The notes beneath the pieces were generated by a model. The model made no database searches, was not told the origin of the DNA, and saw only the letters and a program-made list of their open reading frames with translations. 7,823 bases of DNA from DATBIO01 sp036556965 (GTDB lineage: Bacteria > Acidobacteriota > Vicinamibacteria > Fen-336), in contig DATBIO010000022.1 of NCBI GenBank assembly GCA_036556965.1, positions 1-7,823 on the forward strand. The letters run 5' to 3'. The first letter of the stretch is position 1; each line of letters begins with the position of its first letter. The position numbers and the translations under genes were made by a program. This document shows positions 4,884-7,823 of this stretch, in pieces.

Positions 4884-4897
4884 GGCCGCGGGCGGCC
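4884..4897. terminator. Small GC hairpin between convergent genes
   Basis: GGCCGC (4884-4889) and GCGGCC (4892-4897) flank GG in the 29-base gap between the RNase HI and PgeF stops. It could serve both strands as a terminator, but the stem is short and no T-run follows on either side. Confidence 0.25.
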
Positions 4898-4910
4898 GGC
4901 GGCGCTGCCG

Positions 4911-5621
4911 TCAGCCGCGCCGGAAGCCGAGCACGTTGATCATCCGGCCCGCGCCCCGGCCGTCGCGCCGGTAGGAGTGGTAGAGCTCCGCGTGGCAGCG
5001 CGTGCACTCGTCCACGCCGTGGAGCTGGCCGGCGTCGAGGCCCGCGGCCAGGAGCTGGCGGCGGTTGGCCTCGCGCACGTCGAGGTGGGGGCGTCCCCGC
5101 GGCCCGGGGCGGAAGACGGCCGGCGCGTCCGCGCCGAACGCCGCGCGCACCTCCTCGCCCACCTCGTAGCAGCAGGGCCCGATGCCGGGACCGAGCGCGG
5201 CGACGAGGTCGCCCAGCCGCGATCCGTCGGCGACCAGGGCCTCCAGGGCCGCGCGCGCCACTCCCGCCACGGTGCCGCGCCAGCCCGCGTGGGCGGCGGC
5301 CACCACGCGGCGGCGCGGGTCGGCCAGGAACACGGGCAGGCAGTCGGCGGTCTCGATGCCGAGCAGGGCGCCGGGGGCAGGGGCCAGGGCGGCGTCCGCC
5401 TGCGGGCGGCCGCTCCAAGGCGCCCGCACGACGGCCCGCCCGTGCACCTGCTTCAGCAGGTAGAGGTCGCCTGCCCCGGCCAGCGCCGCCGCCACCCGCC
5501 GCCGCGATGCCTCGCGGTCCTCGCCGTCCGTGGAGGGCAGGCGGCGCTCGAACCCGTGGACCAGCCCGGGCACGGTCTCGAGCGCGGGCACGCGCGCGGC
5601 GCGGAACGTGTCGGCGATCAT
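4911..5621 (-). CDS. pgeF: Peptidoglycan editing factor PgeF (YfiH / DUF152, multicopper-laccase-like fold)
   Basis: The 236-aa length is normal for the family. Conserved elements are VPGLVHGF near the N terminus, LKQVHG with H60, GIETADCLPV with C94, AAAHAGWRGT with H111, GPGIGPCCYEVG (144-155), and a C-terminal DECTRCHAELYHSYRRDG...GRMINVLGF. H60, C94 and H111 are the metal-binding triad of this family, formerly called polyphenol oxidases. In E. coli the protein prevents misincorporation of L-Ser for L-Ala in peptidoglycan stems; purine nucleoside phosphorylase activity is reported for the mammalian relative FAMIN/LACC1. It is cytoplasmic, with no signal peptide. ATG 5621 is chosen because it gives the usual short leader before VPGL; no strong Shine-Dalgarno is visible. 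It is convergent with RNase HI and divergent, with a 22-base gap, from the AcpS-like gene. Confidence 0.9.
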   Translation of the reverse strand: MIADTFRAARVPALETVPGLVHGFERRLPSTDGEDREASRRRVAAALAGAGDLYLLKQVHGRAVVRAPWSGRPQADAALAPAPGALLGIETADCLPVFLADPRRRVVAAAHAGWRGTVAGVARAALEALVADGSRLGDLVAALGPGIGPCCYEVGEEVRAAFGADAPAVFRPGPRGRPHLDVREANRRQLLAAGLDAGQLHGVDECTRCHAELYHSYRRDGRGAGRMINVLGFRRG

Positions 5622-5629
5622 CCGGCCAT

Positions 5630-5642
5630 GCTAAACCTTAGC
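5630..5642. promoter_or_regulatory. Short AT-richer dyad in the divergent gap
   Basis: GCTAA (5630-5634), ACC, TTAGC (5638-5642) is a perfect 5-bp dyad and nearly the only AT-rich DNA in the 22-base gap between pgeF and the AcpS-like gene. A gap this short means both promoters must extend into the opposite gene, and transcripts would have almost no leader. It could be shared -10 material or a small operator. Confidence 0.25.
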
Positions 5643-5643
5643 C

Positions 5644-6012
5644 GTGCGCGTGGAGGACGTGGCGGGGGTCCTGGGCAGCGCGGTGGAGGTGGTGGCCATC
5701 TCCGAGGTGGCGGGAGCCGCCGCCGGCACCTTCACCGAGGGCGAGCGCGCGTTCGCGGAGTCGAAGTCCGACCCGGACCGGCGCCTGGCCGCCCGCCTGG
5801 CCGCGAAGCGCGCGGCCGCCCGCCTCCTCGGCGGCGAGGTGTCGCCCGGCGACGTGGAGATCGTGCGCGCGCCGGGCGGACCTCCGCGCCTCCGCCTCTC
5901 GCCGCGCGCGGAGGCGCGCCTGCGTGCCCGCGGCGCGGCCCGGCTGCTGGTGAGCCTGACCCACGGGGAGGAGCACGCCGCCGCCTCCGTGCTCCTGCTG
6001 CGCGAGGCATGA
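5644..6012 (+). CDS. Degenerate AcpS-like 4'-phosphopantetheinyl transferase superfamily protein
   Basis: The 122-aa length matches AcpS. The layout follows AcpS: VLGSAVEVVAI (9-19) in place of xxGIGIDLVEI, then GTFTEGERAF (28-37) for the FTExE segment, LAARLAAKRAAARLLG (48-63) for the LAxRFAAKEAxxKALG helix, a DVEIVRAPGGPPRLRL strand region (70-85), and LLVSLTHGEEHAAASVLL (101-118) for the VSISHxxxYAxAxVxL end. The Mg-binding Asp is Glu15 and the Mg-binding Glu of AAKEA is Arg56. Holo-ACP synthase activity is therefore doubtful, although the fold signal is clear. GTG 5644 is used as the start; GTG 5650 or 5659 would also keep the fold. Its stop overlaps the next ATG (ATGA at 6009-6012). It might still bind ACP or CoA without transferring the arm. 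Confidence 0.7.
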   Translation: MRVEDVAGVLGSAVEVVAISEVAGAAAGTFTEGERAFAESKSDPDRRLAARLAAKRAAARLLGGEVSPGDVEIVRAPGGPPRLRLSPRAEARLRARGAARLLVSLTHGEEHAAASVLLLREA

Positions 6013-6992
6013 AGAGGCTGCGGCGGGTGCTGGGCGCCCTCTTCGTGCTGGCCTCCGCCGGCGTGGGGCTCGCCCTCTACGCCGCCTACGCCCCCGCCGG
6101 GGACAGCGCGCCCCACCCCTTCAACCAGGACCGCAACGCGGTCTGGCTCGAGCACCGCTGGCTGGAGCGGGGGCACGAGGTGGCGGAGATGGAGACCCTC
6201 TTCTCCCTCCTCGCCGCGCGCGGGGTGGCCTACGTCTTCCCGCACGTCATCCCCTTCGACCGCGAGGGCCGCCTGCCCGCGCACAGCCGCGAGCAGATGC
6301 GGCGCTTCCTGGAGACGGGCCGGCGCGTGGCCCCCGAGATCAAGGTCCTGCCGTGGGTGGGGGGGCTGCGCGTCGGCTACAAGAGACAGCGCGCGGGGAC
6401 CATCGACCTGGCCGACATGAAGCAGCGCCAGATGATGGTGGCGGAGGTGCGCGGGCTCCTCGACGAGGGCTTCCACGGGGTCCACCTCAACATCGAGCCC
6501 GTCGCGGACGGCAACGTGGACTTCCTGGCCCTCCTGCGGGCGCTGCGCACGGCGGTGGGCGGCGGGGTTCTCTCGCTCTCCGCCATCCGCCCGGGGCCCG
6601 TCCGTGTCCCCATCGCCCCCAACTTCTTCTGGACGCCCGGCTACTACGTGCGCGTGGGACAGGTGGCCGACCAGATCGTGGTCATGGCCTACGACACGGC
6701 CATCCCCACGCCCCCCCTGTACCGGCGTTACCTGTCCTACGTCGCCTCCACCGTCACCAAGGGCCTGCTGCCCAACCGCGCGCGGGTGCTGGTGGGCGTG
6801 CCCACCTACGACGAGACCGGCCTCATGCACCGCAAGGGGGTGGAGACGCTGGAGCATGCCCTTCCCGGCCTCGTGTCCGGCCTGCGCGGGCTGGGCGGCG
6901 GGGGCACGTTCGAGGGCGTGGCCCTCTACGCGGAATGGACGACCGACCCGGCGGAGTGGGCGGTGTACGACCACCTGTGGCGCGGCAAGTAG
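6009..6992 (+). CDS. GH18-like TIM-barrel protein with N-terminal signal anchor
   Basis: The 327-aa protein starts MKRLRR, followed by a hydrophobic stretch (about 7-28: VLGALFVLASAGVGLALYAA), so it is a signal peptide or membrane anchor with the rest outside the cytoplasm. The body resembles glycoside hydrolase family 18: a strand YVFPHVIPFD (75-84), KVLPWVGG (112-119), then FHGVHLNIEP (155-164) where DGxDxDxE is expected, SLSAIRP (189-195), VVMAYD (224-229) matching the GH18 MxYD substrate-side motif, VLVGVPTYDE later, and a C-terminal EGVALYAEWTT. The acid Glu is kept (E163), but the Asp positions are His156, His159 and Asn161, so hydrolytic chemistry is uncertain. ATG 6009 overlaps the AcpS-like stop by four bases, so the pair is coupled. 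The exact substrate is not recognised. Confidence 0.65.
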   Translation: MKRLRRVLGALFVLASAGVGLALYAAYAPAGDSAPHPFNQDRNAVWLEHRWLERGHEVAEMETLFSLLAARGVAYVFPHVIPFDREGRLPAHSREQMRRFLETGRRVAPEIKVLPWVGGLRVGYKRQRAGTIDLADMKQRQMMVAEVRGLLDEGFHGVHLNIEPVADGNVDFLALLRALRTAVGGGVLSLSAIRPGPVRVPIAPNFFWTPGYYVRVGQVADQIVVMAYDTAIPTPPLYRRYLSYVASTVTKGLLPNRARVLVGVPTYDETGLMHRKGVETLEHALPGLVSGLRGLGGGGTFEGVALYAEWTTDPAEWAVYDHLWRGK

Positions 6993-7001
6993 AGCTCACG
7001 C

Positions 7002-7039
7002 GTTCTGTAAGCCCTTTCGGGTTCTGTAAGCGCTTTTCG
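7002..7039 (+). repeat. Two tandem near-identical 18-19-bp repeats
   Basis: GTTCTGTAAGCCCTTTCG (7002-7019) is repeated as GTTCTGTAAGCGCTTTTCG (7021-7039), with one substitution and one inserted T. They end directly before the TTGACA at 7040. A pair of direct repeats at this place could be activator sites; no known consensus was recognised. Confidence 0.6.
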
Positions 7040-7076
7040 TTGACACGAACACGGACGCCTGTCTAGGCTGTCTACG
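7040..7076 (+). promoter_or_regulatory. Putative promoter of the CHRD gene, with a 9-bp tandem repeat
   Basis: A perfect TTGACA (7040-7045) is followed by CTGTCTAGG and CTGTCTACG (7059-7076), a tandem 9-bp repeat. The best -10 is TAGGCT (7064-7069, 18-bp spacer), only 3 of 6 to consensus. The resulting leader would be about 170 bases. The rest of the leader (7077-7234) has a short dyad AACAG/CTGTT at 7141-7154 and no recognised small gene or riboswitch. Confidence 0.35.
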
Positions 7077-7234
7077 GGCGTTCACGCGGCCACGGAGGAG
7101 GACTCGCGGGGCCGCACCTTCGACAAACACCTCAACCCATAACAGGTAGCTGTTCCGACGCTGCCGACGGATCGGCCGACGCTTCGGCATCCCTCCCGTC
7201 CAGCGCGCGCAGCTCCTTGACGAGTACGGCGCAC

Positions 7235-7241
7235 AAGGAGG
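7235..7241 (+). promoter_or_regulatory. Strong Shine-Dalgarno that sets the CHRD start
   Basis: AAGGAGG lies four bases before ATG 7246. It is the strongest ribosome site in the window. It fixes both the start and the reading frame of a gene that has no stop inside the window. Confidence 0.8.
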
Positions 7242-7245
7242 AACG

Positions 7246-7823
7246 ATGAGAACGCGCGTAGTCCTGACGACCGCGGCGGCCGCCGCGCTGTTGAGCTTTT
7301 CCGACGTGACGGTGGCGGCGGCGGACGACGACCACCGCCGCCCGCAGAACATCTTCACCGCCGGGCGCATGCGGCCCAGCAACGAGACGCCCATCTGCTC
7401 GGCCACGGGCACGGGCAGCACGCGGATCGAGATCGCCGAGGACGAGCAGTCGCTCACCTTCGAGGTGAGCTACGACCTGGAGGGCACGGTCACCGTAGCC
7501 CACGTCCACCTCGGCCAGGCCTTCGTGGCCGGCGGCGTGAGCTTCTTCTTCTGCGGCGGCGGCGGCAAGCCCGCCTGCGATCCGTCGCCGGCCACCATCA
7601 CCGGTACGGTCGTCCCCGCGGACATCCTCGGACCCGTCGGCCAGGGCGTCGCCGCCGGCGAGTTCGCGGAGGTCGTCCGCGCCATCCGCGCCGGGGACGC
7701 CTACTCGAACGTCCACAGCAACATCTGCCCGGGCGGCGAGGTGCGGGGGCAGCTCCGCCACGACCCGCGGCGGCACGGAAGGCGTGACGGTCGCGCGCCG
7801 GGCCCGCGGCGGGCCCGGCGCGC
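7246..7823 (+). CDS. Secreted CHRD-domain protein, 3' end beyond the window
   Basis: The frame is open for 192 codons to the window edge. The N terminus MRTRVVLTTAAAAALLSFS...VAAADDD is a Sec signal with cleavage near residue 26. The mature part has CHRD-domain marks: SLTFEVSYDLEGTVTVAHVHLGQAF (69-93, with HVHLG), then GVSFFFCGG (97-105), and the closing YSNVHSNICPGGEVRGQL (153-170). Four Cys (51, 103, 111, 161) are in the exported part and could form disulfides. CHRD domains occur in many secreted bacterial proteins of unknown role and are named after chordin. The domain ends at about residue 170; the remaining Arg/Gly/Pro-rich tail runs into a long hairpin, so the true stop should lie just past the window, or an indel near 7780 hides a TGA in another frame. 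Confidence 0.8.
   Translation, partial: MRTRVVLTTAAAAALLSFSDVTVAAADDDHRRPQNIFTAGRMRPSNETPICSATGTGSTRIEIAEDEQSLTFEVSYDLEGTVTVAHVHLGQAFVAGGVSFFFCGGGGKPACDPSPATITGTVVPADILGPVGQGVAAGEFAEVVRAIRAGDAYSNVHSNICPGGEVRGQLRHDPRRHGRRDGRAPGPRRARR
7793..7823 (+). terminator. Perfect 15-bp-arm inverted repeat at the window end
   Basis: 7793-7807 and 7809-7823 are exact reverse complements around one base, so a hairpin of about 14 pairs, all G:C, can form. It directly follows the CHRD domain region and may be the terminator of that gene. Whether a T-run follows is outside the window, and the reading frame still crosses it. Confidence 0.4.

Noticed and set aside
4977..6008. A long N-terminal extension of the GH18-like frame (671 codons in all)
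   Set aside because: The extension is antisense to pgeF and then out of frame through the AcpS-like gene, with Arg/Gly/Pro-rich low-complexity sequence. A signal-anchor start at 6009 with ATGA overlap explains the gene better.
5631..6974. A 447-codon minus-strand frame opposite the AcpS-like and GH18-like genes
   Set aside because: The His/Arg/Gly/Val-rich sequence has no domain pattern. The opposite strand has coherent protein motifs over the same span.
7132..7776. A 214-codon minus-strand frame at the right end
   Set aside because: It is antisense to the CHRD gene, which has a signal peptide, domain motifs and AAGGAGG before its ATG. The minus frame shows none of these.

Overview
The window is a chromosomal segment from a high-GC bacterium. 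Most of it looks roughly 70% GC or higher. Gene content (PgeF, a DUF164 zinc-ribbon protein, RNase HI, a CHRD protein and a DUF692/DUF2063 pair) and codon use would fit an uncultivated soil or sediment lineage such as Rokubacteria/Methylomirabilota, or a deltaproteobacterial or myxobacterial relative. This is an impression only, because no marker in the window fixes the taxon.

Layout. Positions 1-277 hold two near-identical copies of about 121 bp. Each begins with the 3' half of a CAT-anticodon tRNA. The first copy is probably the end of a real tRNA whose 5' half lies outside the window; the second lacks a 5' half and is a remnant. Next comes a compact two-gene operon (330-1185, +): an ArsR-type repressor and an SRPBCC/AHA1-type protein. 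It has a near-perfect 24-bp dyad over its start codon and visibly lower GC than the rest, so it may be a transferred cassette.

Positions 1312-3472 (minus strand) hold the most interesting locus. It is a three-gene bufferin-type RiPP operon: a 136-aa secreted Cys-rich precursor with 14 Cys in a repeating C-x5-C-x5-C pattern and a Tat-like signal, then an MNIO (DUF692) multinuclear iron enzyme, then a DUF2063 BufC/HvfC partner. By family knowledge the MNIO enzyme and its partner modify precursor cysteines, and the exported peptide sequesters copper or a similar metal. A -35/-10 pair with an inverted repeat lies upstream, and a GC-rich hairpin separates the precursor gene from the enzyme genes.

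Positions 3693-4881 (+) hold a coiled-coil C4 zinc-ribbon protein (DUF164) and an RNase HI that lacks an ordinary start codon. A convergent PgeF gene (4911-5621, minus) follows. Divergent from it is a + strand pair: a degenerate AcpS-like protein that appears to have lost both usual Mg ligands, overlapping by ATGA a GH18-like TIM-barrel protein with an N-terminal membrane anchor or signal.

After a 253-bp intergenic region with short tandem repeats and a possible promoter, a secreted CHRD-domain protein starts at 7246 and is still open at the window end.
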